From Oscheius sp. JU75 (taxonomy: Eukaryota > Nematoda > Chromadorea > Rhabditida > Rhabditidae), in NCBI GenBank assembly GCA_037178855.1, contig JASJZC010000002.1, positions 4,154,001-4,218,000 of the forward strand: 64,000 bases of DNA, written 5' to 3'. The notes under the pieces are model-generated. The model made no database searches. It was not told the DNA's origin and saw only the letters and a list, made by a program, of their open reading frames with translations. Numbering within the stretch: position 1 is the stretch's first letter; each line of letters opens with the position of its first letter. Shown in pieces: positions 22,540 to 34,802 of this stretch. The translations under genes and the position numbers were made by a program.

Positions 22540-22845
22540 TTTGATCTCATCTATTTAAAATTTTGAATGAAAATCTATCAAGTTTCAAGGAAAAGAAAAA
22601 AAATATCAAGGAAGAGACTAATTCTTTGATCTCCGAGACGATACGGGTAAAAGCACAGAAGAACAAGAGCAACTATTTTCTTTTCCGTCTGCCCTCCTTG
22701 ATATCTTGTTTGCTCTTCGGTGTTTTCCTGTGACCAAACTGTGACAATCAACTCCCCGACCTTGGATTGATTTCTGCTCATAGTGTGTCCTCCTGTTGAG
22801 TCCCTTCAAAAGGGCGTTCAGCGACTGTCTCCCGTTAGTTCAATC

Positions 22846-25229
22846 ATGCTCACACTCATCCTAGCCACAACAGTTATTGCCATTCTTTTGGCAAAGTTCT
22901 ACTATAAAACAAAGAAGTATCCTCCAGGTAGCATTCAAGAAACTCATTGAGAATTATTGTTTAGGTCCCATCCCTTTTCCTCTCATGGGAAACATGATCC
23001 AGATGTTCAGAGACGGTATCAAGGATGGAGGAATCCGACCGCTTTTGCACAAATGGAAGAAGGTACGGCTTCCTTAAAACTTTCTCAAAGTTTAACTTAG
23101 GAGTTCGGTCCGATCTATACTGTTTGGATGGGTCCAGTTCCGGTGGTTTTCTTCTGCGACTACGAACTTTCACAGGAGTCTATGGTGAAGAAGGGACAAC
23201 ATTTTGTCGATAGACAGTATTTTTACATCCAGGAGATCAACAGACGTGAGCCTTGTCATTGGTTTCTTTGACTAGAAACATAGAGGGTAGAGGCATTTTC
23301 GTCTCGAACGGACATCATTGGCTTGAGCAACGTCGTTTCGCCCTTCAAACTCTCAGGGATTTTGGACTTGGTCGGAATCTGATGGAGGAGAGGATTATGC
23401 TCGAGTTCGACTACAGAAGCGGACTGTTAGACAAAGACCTGAAAGAAAAGGGAAAACTGACATGGAATCCGCGTAAATTCTGTGAACTGACCGTCGGGAA
23501 CATTATCAACAGGATGTTATTCTCTGAGCGATTCTCTGAGGTAGTCACGTCTTCTACTCAGTTGAACCAAGGGATTCAGAACAAGGAGGCAGAGTTCTTC
23601 CGTCTGAAAGAACAGCTGGACTACATAGTCGAAAGTGCGACCGTTCTCGATGGCCTGATGAGCGAGACTAACAAGAGCTGGCCCTTTTTTAATAAGAGAT
23701 ACAAGTCGATGAAGGGAGTCGAGGACACGATCATGAATTTCATTCGAGGGCAAATCGAGGACAAGTAAGTTTGACCGAACTTTTATTTGCCTTCGAGTTT
23801 CGACTCTTACATTTTGAAGTATTCGCTGCTAGTCACCTTCACTCCATTCTTTTTCGCCAACGCTGCACAGACTTGGATTTTTTGAAGAGAAGGTGACAGA
23901 TACACCCTGCTGTGTGTTATTCGTTGTCCCCGACCCCACAATAGGCGCAGTTTTCAACTTATTCTGAATTCTTTTGCCCAGTAGTGGGTTCCCAAAAGCA
24001 TCGATATTTTCTTTTGTCTTCTTGTGCTGAAAACAGTCATAAAATTAGACAGAGGAACCTACTGAAGCCTCGGGTGAACTTCTCGAAGTTTTGTTCTTTT
24101 TACAAACGCTGAGGATAGATATCATTAGGATAACAAGAAACATCAAAGGATGTAACATTTGTATTTTTTTTCTGATCATTTGTACTATTTGACTAAGTCA
24201 AGCTAATGCAAGAAGGAATTTTTTTGGGTTATCAACTGTTTTGGTTACTTTAAAAAGAAAGTTCTTGCTTTTGCTCCCTGGAGTGTTTTTGTTCCTTGCT
24301 CAATAAAACCGCGATTTCAGGAAACGAGCCATCGCTTCTGGACACGGCGGAGAATGCGAAGATTTCGTCGAAACCTACCTTACCAAGATGAAGACTGGAG
24401 AATATAGCGAGGAGTTCAAGTACCTTTCCAGTTCATAAGTCGACCAGAATGATTTTCAGTGAAGGAGCCTTGGTCATCAGTCTGTTTGATTTGTGGGTAG
24501 CTGGCCAAGAGTCGACAGCAACCACTCTACAATGGGGACTGGCCTATCTCATCAGAAATCCTAAGGTTTCCGCTATTTCAGCCACAAACCCATGATGTTC
24601 CAGTGCCTCGAGAAGCTACAAATGGAACTTGATGAAGTGACAGGGAGAAATCGCCACGTGAGTCTGAAGGATCGCCCGAATACCCCTTATCTAAACGCTA
24701 TCGTACAGGTACCTTCCTCTAGTTTCTCTCAAGTATCATTCAGGAAACTCTCCGGGTCTCGTCGCTCGTTCCTCTCAACGTCCTTGCCAGAATCTGCGCA
24801 GAAGACATTACAGTCAATGGCTACATGATTCCGAAAGGAACAGCTACGGCTGTGCAAATAGGAGTGGTTATGAGTGATGAGAAGACTTTCAAGGATCCAT
24901 ACGAAGTACACTTAACTTCCGAAAGAATAATATCTGAATTTAGTTCAATCCTGATCGCTACACGGAGGGAGAGCCCGAACAAAATGTTTTAGCATTCGGT
25001 CTTGGAAAGAGGGCTTGTCCTGGAGAGTCACTCGCCAGAGCCGAACTTTTCATGGTTTGTATCCTACCTGTCAAACCCTTGAAACTGCTTTCAGCTAATC
25101 GGCAACATGGTACTGGAGTACAAGATGGAAGCGATCTCAGGTAGAGAGCCTCTGATGACGGCCGAGAAGGAGAACATGGTTCTTCGAAGAGCTACACCTT
25201 ATGAAATGTACATTTCTAAACGGCTGTAA
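22846..25229 (+). CDS. Cytochrome P450, CYP2-like clan
   Basis: Exons 22846..22927, 22965..23062, 23101..23245, 23284..23764, 24321..24419, 24460..24565, 24604..24708, 24744..24905, 24944..25054 and 25095..25229 give 507 residues. It is ER-anchored: MLTLILATTVIAILLA, then the proline hinge PPGPIPFPLMGN. Other marks are the RRFALQTLRDFGLGRNLMEE region typical of nematode CYP33/34/35-like enzymes, the I-helix AGQEST, the K-helix ETLRVSS (ExxR), and the heme loop FGLGKRACPG with its Cys ligand. It should oxidise small lipophilic substrates; which ones cannot be told. Intron 3 is best taken to the acceptor at 23283 (…ACATAG), which restores frame; the nearer CTAG at 23275 does not. Intron 4 (556 bases) holds nothing recognised. 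Confidence 0.95.
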
Positions 25230-25638
25230 ATAAACTGTACCTACTTTTTGACAGAAGAACATAATGTTTCCATCAAGCTAATGAGATCTGGCACTTCGAC
25301 GACGTTTCCATGTAGCGATATGTCATAATTTGGCAGGTCGAAGTTGTCCTTGACGGCCTATCACAGTCTGAGAACTGAACAGGATCTGGCCATCAATCAA
25401 GGCGCAACTTTGCCAATTGATTCCGGTCGTTCTAAGTTTGTCCTACTATTAGCAGCTACTACGAGGGTTTCCTTTCCTCTTTTGGTGTGCCACCTCCACA
25501 AAAGTTGCTTCTTTTGGTCACATTTAAGTCCTCTTCAAGGTTCCAGAACCAGTTTTTCAATTAGAAAGCGTCTGATTAGTAAGACTCTCTCACTCTTTCA
25601 CAGTTCCAGATCAATTTTTTCTTCAGAACTATGTCGTT

Positions 25639-28600
25639 ATGAAGCTTCTAGTGATTTTACTTCTTCTTTTGGGAAGTTCGGTCGCTCGGAGACGGAGTCA
25701 AGCTCATAGAGCCTTCGAGGACAATGAGGGAATCGACTGGGGGATGGATGTGGATGACGAGGAAGATGAGGACGATCTGGATGAGTAAGTTCTTGTTATT
25801 TTACTTTCTATCAATTCTCAGCGAGCCGCTCTCTACGTCCGCCTCTTCCTCAACTACGGAGAAGACGGAGACTTCTTCCAGTTCCTCCACTACCACTACT
25901 ACCACTGAATCTACTGATGATCGTAGGTATTCAATTGATAGGAAGTAATTTTTTTAGTGGTTCGCCAGATGCTCGAAGGAACGCTGGACGTGGCCAATTT
26001 GACCAAATTGGTCGAAAAGGAGCACTTGAAGTCGTTAGAAGACGCCAACAGGTGTCACCCTTTTCCCATCTCAAAATGCTTATTGTTTAGAACAATTCTC
26101 TGGGTAGATGCCTATTACAAGGCTGAGGATATGGGCATTAACATCAGTACTTTGCAAGAGTGCAAAGCTTGGAACCAGCACTGGAATATCACTGTCGAGG
26201 AAAAAGTATTACTCTTTTTTTTCATTTTTCAAGCTCTCTAGGTTGAGAACAACAGCACGGAAAAGCCTCCTAAGCGGTTGACAGAAGATGAAATGAAGAA
26301 GTTCCTCAAAGAGACCGAAGTCGTGGATAGCAAGAAGAGACTGAAAAAACTTGGTCTGAAACAGGAACTCCTAGAAGAGTACGAGGTTAGTCTTACATTG
26401 CGACCACCAGAGGATAACTACAGGCTGTGGGCATAATCTTTCGCGAGGTCTGCGCGGGTCACAACCGAATTCTTTGGTTCAACAGTACAGAAGACGCTAA
26501 AAAACTTGGAATCGACGAGAGCAGTCCAATCTGTGGGCCCTTCAAAGATGCTCTCAACCCCGACACAGAAGTCTTGATGAAGCTGGCAGACACGCTGAAT
26601 GATCTGATCGTTACTGGAGAACTGTCACCGTAATATTTTATTTGAAATGAGGCTGACAAGGTTTGTAGTCGCATCGAGCCCAAGACTGATACCGATTCTT
26701 CTCAATTTGGTACAAATCGTCCGCGAGGTCATGGCGGAGGGTCAAGGTGAGTAGATGTTTTTTTAGCGGGAATTCTTGCAGAAAGCCAGGATCTTCTGAG
26801 CGGAAATATGTGGAATATATTGATGAGGAAGAAGACCATCATGTTACCCAGGAGCATGAACATCACAAACCGTAGGTCCCGTTGTTTACCAAAATTTTCA
26901 ATTGCAGGAAACACCACCGGAAACACGGCCACTTCAAAACGACGCACACTGTCACAACTGACGAGGGAGAAACAGTCCATGTCGTGGAAGAAAGTGGAGA
27001 AAATCAATCCGTCAGGGGGGAGACGGAAATCAGCTCAGTTGATCTGGAGAAGACGACTGCTGGAGGAACAGAAGCACCGAAATTGGCAGACAACATTATT
27101 GAAGAACGAGGCGATCATAACGAGGTGAAAGTCTATGACGACGATCTCTACGACTACCAAGATTTTGTGTATGTTTCATGTTGGACAGGAACAAAAGGCT
27201 TTCTAGGAAACGATTCAAAGAGCCCAATAAGATCATTCGAACTGGATTCCAGAGGAGAAAGAAGAGAATGGCGGAGAAGGGAGATGGTACTCTTGAGGAC
27301 GACTGGGTCGATTCAGCTGATGGTCCGGCTGTGAGTTTTGTTGAACTTGTTCTTGATTCAAAATTTAGGAAGTCGAAGACACTACTCCCCTAGCTTCTGA
27401 GGAGAGGAACAGAACAGCTGGATCTGTACAAATTGACGTGACTGACGAGATCAAGTGAGTAATTCAACTCTTTATGAGCAAAGATTTCCTTCAGCCCGAT
27501 TCTGATTCTGGCCAACCACGACGCAGTCTCAGGACTGGCTCTCAATGTTGAAGAGGAGCTGTTCTCTCGACATGAAAAGGTTTATCTCTCTTGGGTCTTT
27601 TTACATTTCTCAGGTCGGTCTCTACTTGCCCGGAATTTGTGCTGATTACGTCCCAAAAGCTGTCGATAGCTTCAACAGCAGTAGTTTCGAAGGCGTCGAG
27701 ATCGAAGGACCTATCGGTGTAAATATCTCTGCATTAGAGGCAGCCGGAGTCAATCTGACCGAACTGGCAGAGAAGCTACGAAATGACACGGAAGTTGACG
27801 ACATTTTGAGCAGGACAGCCGGTTCTGTCAAGTCAGTTACCTTTATTTTTTCTGACAAGTCTAGTCTAGAACCCTCGGTGGCAGTTTTATCCTCCCAGTT
27901 CTGAACAAGAACCAGTACGATCCATTCTCGGCCCCGATCGTCTTCCGAGGAAGTGCTGTTGTGGTACGATTCGGGATCTACATCGAGAGTATGAGTAACT
28001 TCCAAACCACAACCATGGATTACGACATGGACATTTACCTGCTAATGGCCTGGCGAGACGCGAGACTAGTGAATCCATACGATAAACCGATTCTTGTCAA
28101 AGAGGTGAGGATATTTCCTTGGAGAAAGACTTGTTTTAGGAAGAAATAATGGAGAAGCTGTGGAGACCCGATCCATTCTTCGCAAATGCCAAAGAAGCTG
28201 AGTTCCATGAGGTCACCTTCTTGAACTTTCTTATGAGAATCTTCCCCGATGGTCTGGTTCTTTACGAAACGAGGTAGATTCACTCTCTTTGAATTAAGGC
28301 TCCACTTTCAGAGTCAAAATCACTCCGAGTTGCAATCTGATTCTTTGCAAGTATCCTCACGACAAACAGACTTGTGATCTGTTGATCAAGTCCTTTGCCT
28401 ATCCTGTAGAAACTGTCCGATTCGAATGGTTCTCTAATCGACACCATGCCATCGACAAGAATCCACATGTAAAACTACCGGAGCTGTACATTGCCAGCTA
28501 CGAGACGACAACTTGTGATAAGTCCAGGAAATCGGGTAAGCTTTTCAGAAACGGTTACAAGCATTTCTTTAGGGACCTTTTCCTGTTTGAGAGCAGTGTT

Positions 28601-29241
28601 CAAGCTAAAAAGGGACGTCGGGTTCCATTTGGCGCAGACCTATATCCCGACTTCTCTGGCTCTTATGTTCTCTTGGGTAAGTTTAAGTATTTTCTCACTT
28701 TAAAATGATAATTCTAGGTTGGAGTCTGGCTACCAGAAGAGTTCATGGAAGGTCGCATTGGAGTAGCCATCACCGTTCTCCTGACTCTTTCCACTGAGTC
28801 AGCCGGAGCAAGAGAGCATCTTCCCAGTGTCTCCTACCTCAAAGTACTCGTACTTTTTTTCTATTTCAAAAGTTTTCAGGCCATCGACCTCTGGTTCGGA
28901 TTCATCACCGGCTTCGTCTTCATAACTCTCTTGCAGACACTGTTTGTCATTGGTTTTGATAAGAAATCCAGTCAGATGGTGCCAATTAATAATTTGATAG
29001 TAAGCTAGGTTTTCAGAGGAAGGCTGCTCTGAAGAAGAAGTCAGATATCACGGAAGAGATGCGAGAGGAGATGCTCTACAAGGCGAAGAGATACCACAAG
29101 ATTGGGAGAAAATTGGACAATTTCTGTCGTGTCTTTTATCCTCTCTGCTTCATTGTCTTCCTCATTCTGTATTACTTTGTCTATACCGAGGGGAGACAAG
29201 ACGACTGTATCAATCGAAGTAACTCGTTCGATGGGACCTAG
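25639..29241 (+). CDS. Cys-loop ligand-gated ion channel subunit with very long N-terminal extension
   Basis: Twenty exons (25639..25784, 25822..25922, 25958..26051, 26091..26205, 26242..26385, 26424..26629, 26669..26746, 26782..26871, 26908..27168, 27207..27330, 27369..27454, 27495..27579, 27614..27831, 27870..28104, 28140..28273, 28312..28535, 28573..28676, 28718..28843, 28880..28978, 29017..29241) give 964 residues in one frame. Signal peptide MKLLVILLLLLGSSVA. About 480 residues precede the usual receptor: acidic, Ser/Thr-rich, a small Cys domain (CGPFKDALNP), then His-rich (EHEHHKPKHHRKHGH). The ligand-binding domain has a Cys-loop with exactly 13 residues between the cysteines (CNLILCKYPHDKQTC). 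Four membrane helices follow; M2 is GRIGVAITVLLTLSTESAG. M2-M3 (LPSVSYLKAIDLW) is like GABA/glycine-type subunits. The ligand is unknown. Confidence 0.9.
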
Positions 29242-31834
29242 TCAGTTTGTGCTTTAATGTTACGGGACCAATAAAAAGATTATGACCTGGACTTTTCCTA
29301 AATATCCAGTCAGGGGCAGATGTCTTTTCGCCTTACTCCTCTCTATTAACTTGTTGCCTTGGACCATTTTCCCGAGAGAGCAGTCGGTGCCAGTCGGCAC
29401 CATCTGACCCCTGGCATTCAGCTTCGTTGTTTTCGCGCTGTGGCTCGCGCATAAGACAACCCGCGACAGGGAGAGCCCGTATGCTAATGAGAGGGAACAG
29501 AGAGCTGTTTACGGGCTGTGACACCCTGCTCGACACAGCTGCCCCTATCGGGGGTCTTGGTCCTCTTCTTTCTACAGAACTGAAAGTGAAACCCAGCTAT
29601 CAGGATGTCGCTTTCTTGGCCCACTTTCCTTTTCAGCCGACTGCCCTTTCTCCCAACCCGCGTGGCGACACTTTCTCTGCGCCGCCCTAAATCGCCTAAG
29701 GTGACCCCACCTACCTACCCGCGAGTCTGCTTTCTCGCCTTAAGTGCATCTCAGGACAGCACTCTCGACTCGAGACCTCTTTTTTGCAAGCTCCTTTCAC
29801 ATCTCTATCCATTTGAATCATCTGACTCTCGACAGAAACAATAAAGTCCAAAGCGATTGGAATGTAAGGGTCGTGGGTAAACTGATCGACTCATTCTGCA
29901 GAAATACCCCCCTAATTCTTTGTTATTGTGACTGGCAGGTGCATAGTTTATTTGCACTGCCGCCTATTGGCTGTCAGGTCAGGTCATCTGAGGACAGCCG
30001 GCAGGGGATCACTGCCGATTAGCAGTGCCAATGCGCACAATAGCTTCGGGCCAGGTGTTTTCTGCCTACCTTTTTGAGATTCCATCTTCTGTTGACTGTT
30101 GACCTCTCGAGGGAAGTTACTAACTCTCAACTAAGTAAGCTTTAACCAAAGGCACTTTCGAACCTACAAGAAAGAGCAAGGGTCATGGTTTCCCCGTAAT
30201 TATGGCGTTCCATACAAAAAGACCTCCTTGCCCGAGGTTCAAGGCCGCCTAGTGGCCCGGGTCCGGGGGGTCAGCAATCCGGACGCGCGACCTGTTCCCT
30301 CTCTCAAACTTGACCGCCGCGGGTCATTCTCTCGCTCTTCCAAGCAGTCTTTTCGCCTCTCTCACTCACTTTCGATCTCTCTCTGTCCTCTCTGTAGGAA
30401 CTATGCAGCTGCAGCACTGGGCGACGTCCACGCGTTTTCTGTTTGCCCGAGGCTACCAAAAATAGATGGGGACTCTTTCTCTCCCTGTGTGTTGGTGAGG
30501 ACCGGCCGTTTTGGCCGATTGCTGATCTGCTGTCATACAGATTTCACAATAATCTTTTTCTGTAGCTGAGCTCCTTCCTGTTTATGTCCTCTCGATACAG
30601 TAACTCGCTCTTCAAGTCTGTCTCTCATTGAGTTTCGAAGAAAACTTAGCACCTGTTTCAGTTTTCTATGGCTCATTCTTTAAGTTACCTCTAAATTTCT
30701 CTTGGAAATGGTTTCTAACTAACACCTATGGTTCGAAAGATGACACACCAAAATGACTCGGTCTCACCCGCGTGGCCCTATTGTTTGTCGAGGAACTTGA
30801 CCACCGAGACGGTGTCGTCTCTAAGCTCCTGTCGAAATAGAACAGAACACCAGTGTTCAGTTTTTCTTTTGACTGTACTTGCTCAATCCTCTTCGTCTGC
30901 ATATATGCCACCGTTCCGGTCCCTATTGGGGTCAGTGCACGGCACTAGTTCCTCCCTAATCGGACATGTTTCACCCTCGGAAACAATAGCCAGTCGAAAG
31001 TGACCTTTCACTCTACTTCTCCCTTTCTTTTTCTCCTTTTCGAGTCCGGATGGGGACAGAGATCCTCACAAGGCGTGGTTAAAAAGTGTCACACTGGGCT
31101 TTAATTAGCCTCCAACTGCGAGCCATGGACAGATTTCATTTCGGTCCATCCTGTTTATTTCAATCCCCATAATATTTGCCCCTCCCACCTCATTTTCCGC
31201 CTCGAAATCAAGCAAACAGCTCGTGAGAAAAGAGGAACTCTTCCTTAGATAATTGGATTGGAAAGTGAGATCGTTCTCGAGAGAAAGCGAAATTATCCTT
31301 TTTGTGCGTAGTGCGTCCGGGATCTCTCCCGCCATCTTCGGTAATCGTCCCCCGATCCCGAAAAAGTGCCCTTTCTCCGACACTTTGACCACGTTCGCTT
31401 TCTTCCCGACTGACCACTGCCATCGGAAAAGACCCGATCCGGCTGGAAGCCTCGAAACCAGTTTCGGCGAGGGTGAAATCGAAATGGGCATCCTCTGTCA
31501 CCTCGGACGCGAACAAATTCGGCCGGTTCCAAATAGGTCACGGGAGGCTGGCTGCAGCAGCTGCTGCTGAACACAGCTAGCATGGCGAGACGCACTTTGC
31601 GTTCCCGGTAACGACACGCCTAAATGACCTCCGAAGAGAGAGAAAAGTTGCCGAACGCAGTTCCAGGAGTTTGTCCACAAGAATAGGAACGTTTCATAGG
31701 GATCAGGTAGTATTGGGAGCTCATTGGTGTTCTGTAAATACAACGATAGTAGCAGGCTGTACTACTGGCTCTTTTGATTCCTTCCATCTCCCAGCCTCTC
31801 GAAAAATTCTCTATTGTCACCTAATTACTTTCAG
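29242..31834. other. Intergenic, about 2.6 kb
   Basis: No supported gene. The interval is CT-rich in parts (30298-30395), and its open frames on both strands overlap and lack motifs. It probably contains upstream control DNA of the bZIP gene; I see no defined element. Confidence 0.45.
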
Positions 31835-33283
31835 ATGGACTTGGATCCGGCCTCGTCCAGCCGTCTCTCCGTACTATGTTCTACCTCAGCCGAATACAGC
31901 TCAAACTCATCGGAGGGCTCTTCTCCGAACTCTAGAAGGTTTTTTCTTTGCAGAGACTTTTTTAATTACTCAATTTAGGAGTTCTATGAATGAAAATGTA
32001 ATAAAGGACGAGAGCTACTGGGAAAGGCGAAGGAAGAACAACGACGCGTCAAGAAGATCGCGTGAGAAGAGACGACTTGGGGATCTGGCCATGGAGCAGA
32101 AGCTGCTCCAGTTGAGTCAGGAGAACGAGCGCTTGAAAACGCAGCTCGAATCTAAAGGGACTACTAAACAAGATGTTAAAGTGAGTCTATCTTGAATAAT
32201 AAAGAGTAACTACACACTTCCAGAATGCTCACCTACCCTCCTCAACCATTGTCTCGACGATAGGAATTCCTCCTTCCAATATGCCTTCTCTTCCTCTTTC
32301 CGCTGCTCAAGTTTTGCCTCCTCTGCTTCCAGCCAGTCAACAACTGCCTATGCTACAGCTGGCCCAACTCGCGGCTATCCAGCAACAGGTGGGTGTGTCC
32401 GAAAAAGCCATGCAGATGGCGTGTCCTTGCTCTCCCGGTAGAGAACCAGCTGCTGCCGGCTTGAGATTTAGGTCACTCCCTGACGGGAATGGCATTTATA
32501 GTCACTCTCTCAGCTAGCCAGTTTACAGTATAACGCCCAGCTACGACCATCCTGCGTCTTCTCCACCGGATCTGCTTTCGTGCCTTTCCAAAAGGAAAGT
32601 GTTATTATGCGAACAGAGAGGATAAGTCCCGACTCTTCGAGTGACAGACAAGAGATCAGAACGTCTGCAGTGATTAGAAGAGGTATCTTCGTTTTCTGAC
32701 ATACCATCTTTCGACTTTCTTAGTTCCTTCGCCTCAATTTGACCGTCCGCGTGAACAGTTACAACAAGCTCCTCAACAATCCCTTCTTGGAGTTCTTCTT
32801 TCAACGCGTCGTCCCTCGCCGACTGTTCCTCAAAGCAGAACTGAACACCTGGGTCTCGGAAGTCCTCCGAGGGTAAGACCAAACCACAACAGATCTATTT
32901 ATACAACTTTAGGGATCAAAGTCGGACTGTGAGTCGATTTCCTCCTCTGCCAGTTTTTCTCCTTCGCATTCTTCTGAAGACCAGATGGAATTGAATGATC
33001 CAGCCTTGCGGCAAGCGCTCGGAGAAGACAAGAATGTTCAATACGTGGACAGACGAAGGAGAAACAACGAGGCTGCCAAGAGATGTCGAGCGAATCGACG
33101 GGCTGTTTTTGAGTACCGGAGTCGACGAGTTCAAGTAAGAAACCATTTTTTCCCTAATGAAGGATGTTTTAGATGCTGGAGTCGGAAAACGAGCACCTCA
33201 AAGACGAAATAGCTCGTTTGAGGAAGGAGCTGGAGCAACAGAGAGCACTGCTGACTACCATCAGTCGTTCAGATGCTCTCTGA
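31835..33283 (+). CDS. Transcription factor with two bZIP domains
   Basis: Exons 31835..31938, 31979..32180, 32224..32388, 32514..32682, 32724..32872, 32913..33134 and 33173..33283 give 373 residues. bZIP 1 (about residues 45-95): basic region [20 protein letters not shown], then a short zipper [15 protein letters not shown]. bZIP 2 (about 290-360): [20 protein letters not shown], then a zipper with regular heptads ([20 protein letters not shown]). Both basic regions carry RRxNNxAxxRxR, the form seen in PAR/C-EBP-like factors such as CES-2 and NFIL3. The linker is Gln/Pro/Leu-rich, then Ser-rich, as in activation or phospho-regulated segments. Both domains sit in one frame with no internal stop or start. 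It should act in the nucleus; partners and targets are unknown. Confidence 0.88.
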
Positions 33284-33395
33284 TCACAAAAATCTCAAAA
33301 TTCTGAAGTCTTTCAACTGTCTTAGCCCCTCGCGTAGCCCTGTGTTTGTCCGATGTCAGCTTTATTTATGAATATTCAAGTTCAGCTTTATTTTC

Positions 33396-34423
33396 TTAGT
33401 GCTTGACAGCAACCACGCGTTTGCTAACACCCTGAGGCTTGCGAGAGCGGCGTATTTTGGCCTTCTTTTCGTAATCGCTCTCTCCTTCTCCTTCTTCCAT
33501 TTGCTGAGCAGCTGGCTGAACGGCAGCGCTTCTAGGAGGGCAGGGACAGTAGGCGGCATCGGTACCAGGTCCTCCAGCTTGTCCGGGAGCTCCAGGCTGG
33601 CCATCTTGACCTGATTGACCGGGATTTCCAGCAGGGCCGGCTGGTCCAGGAGCTCCGGCGGGACCTTCACCTCCAGCTTGGCCAGGCTGTCCGTCCTGTC
33701 CGGGAGCACCAGCAGGCCCAGCTGGTCCAGCTGGTCCAGGCTGTCCCTTGCCACGTTTGCCAGGAGCTCCGGCCTTTCCAGGCTCACCAGCTTGTCCAGG
33801 CTGTCCGGGAGCACCAGCATCTCCAGCAGGACCGGGAGGTCCGGCGGGACCTTGTCCAGAAGATGATCCTGGGGTACCAGGATTTCCGTCAGGTCCAGCA
33901 GGTCCGGCGGGTCCATCAGGCCCAGGTGGTCCTAAATTTATGATTAGGAAAGTAATGACCATGGCACTACCGGCAGGACCAGCAGGACATTTGATGCAGT
34001 CACCAGCACCAGCTGAAACAGCAGCCGAGGTTCCAGTATTGCCAGACTGCCCAGGTTGACCGGGCTGACCATCTTCTCCAGCCTAGATTTTTTATGTGCC
34101 CAATAAATACTCTATCCTACCTCTCCAGGAGCTCCAGGAGGACCAGGCGGTCCAGCAGGACAGTTATTGGGCTGAGCTCCACAGTTGCACTGACTCTGCC
34201 TCTTTCTGTGAATGGCAGCTCGAGGAACACGAAGCATATCCAATCCGGAAGGCATCATTCCTCTCCATGCAGCATTAGAGACGTCTTTCCACTCGGTCAG
34301 CTCCCTCATCGAATCCTCATAGAAGCTATTGATGTCATTGACCATGACGAAGGTAAAGAGGAGTGTGCTCAGAGCCACTCCTCCGGCCAGGACTGCTGCT
34401 ACCGTTGCAACTGTTCGGGACAT
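33396..34423 (-). CDS. Cuticle collagen 3, dispersed paralogue of collagens 1 and 2
   Basis: Exons 34423..34121, 34082..33971 and 33931..33396 give 316 residues. The first exon encodes the same N-terminal domain as collagen 1 with only a few conservative changes. Intron 1 is base-for-base the same, and intron 2 is nearly the same as in collagen 1 (ATGGTCATTACTTTCCTAAT). The Gly-X-Y part follows collagen 1 closely; the C-terminus after CPCPPRS is different ([23 protein letters not shown]... in two pieces, ending VKH). So copies 1 and 3 are the closest pair although 31 kb apart, while the inverted neighbour, copy 2, has diverged more in exon 3. TATAAAT lies at 34465-34459, about 40 bases upstream. 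The gene is tail-to-tail with the bZIP gene (112 bases). Confidence 0.95.
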
Positions 34424-34802
34424 TGCTGAGAAGATGTTATGCAGCTGTTAGATCCGACATTTATACTGGGAGGAAGTTACAGCAGGAGTTACAACAATAG
34501 TTTGCATCGTAGCAGATACAGTCCGATTAATTGCCCGCGGGAACTTGTTGGGAAGAGAGAAAGGTTAGGAGAGATCAAGACCGCAAGAGCAAAAAAAAGC
34601 TGGAACCTTAGGTGGAGAACACGTCTTGTAGGATACACGTGGCAAATATTAAACCCCTAGAATCGATTGAAGTGAACACTTTTCAGATGTCTCGCTCATT
34701 AGCTCGATCAGTGTTCCCTGCGACAGAAAGTCCTTTAGGCGGTTCATTGTCATTTTCTTCTCAAATCGTGCGAGATGAATCGCTTTGTCTCCCTCTTGCT
34801 CC
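34424..34802. other. Intergenic upstream of collagen 3
   Basis: Holds the TATA-like element of collagen 3 near 34462 on the minus strand; nothing else seen. Confidence 0.45.

Noticed and set aside
23246-23283. Apparent frameshift in the cytochrome P450 after exon 3
   Set aside because: Using the acceptor ACATAG at 23283 instead of CTAG at 23275 restores the frame, so the gene is intact.
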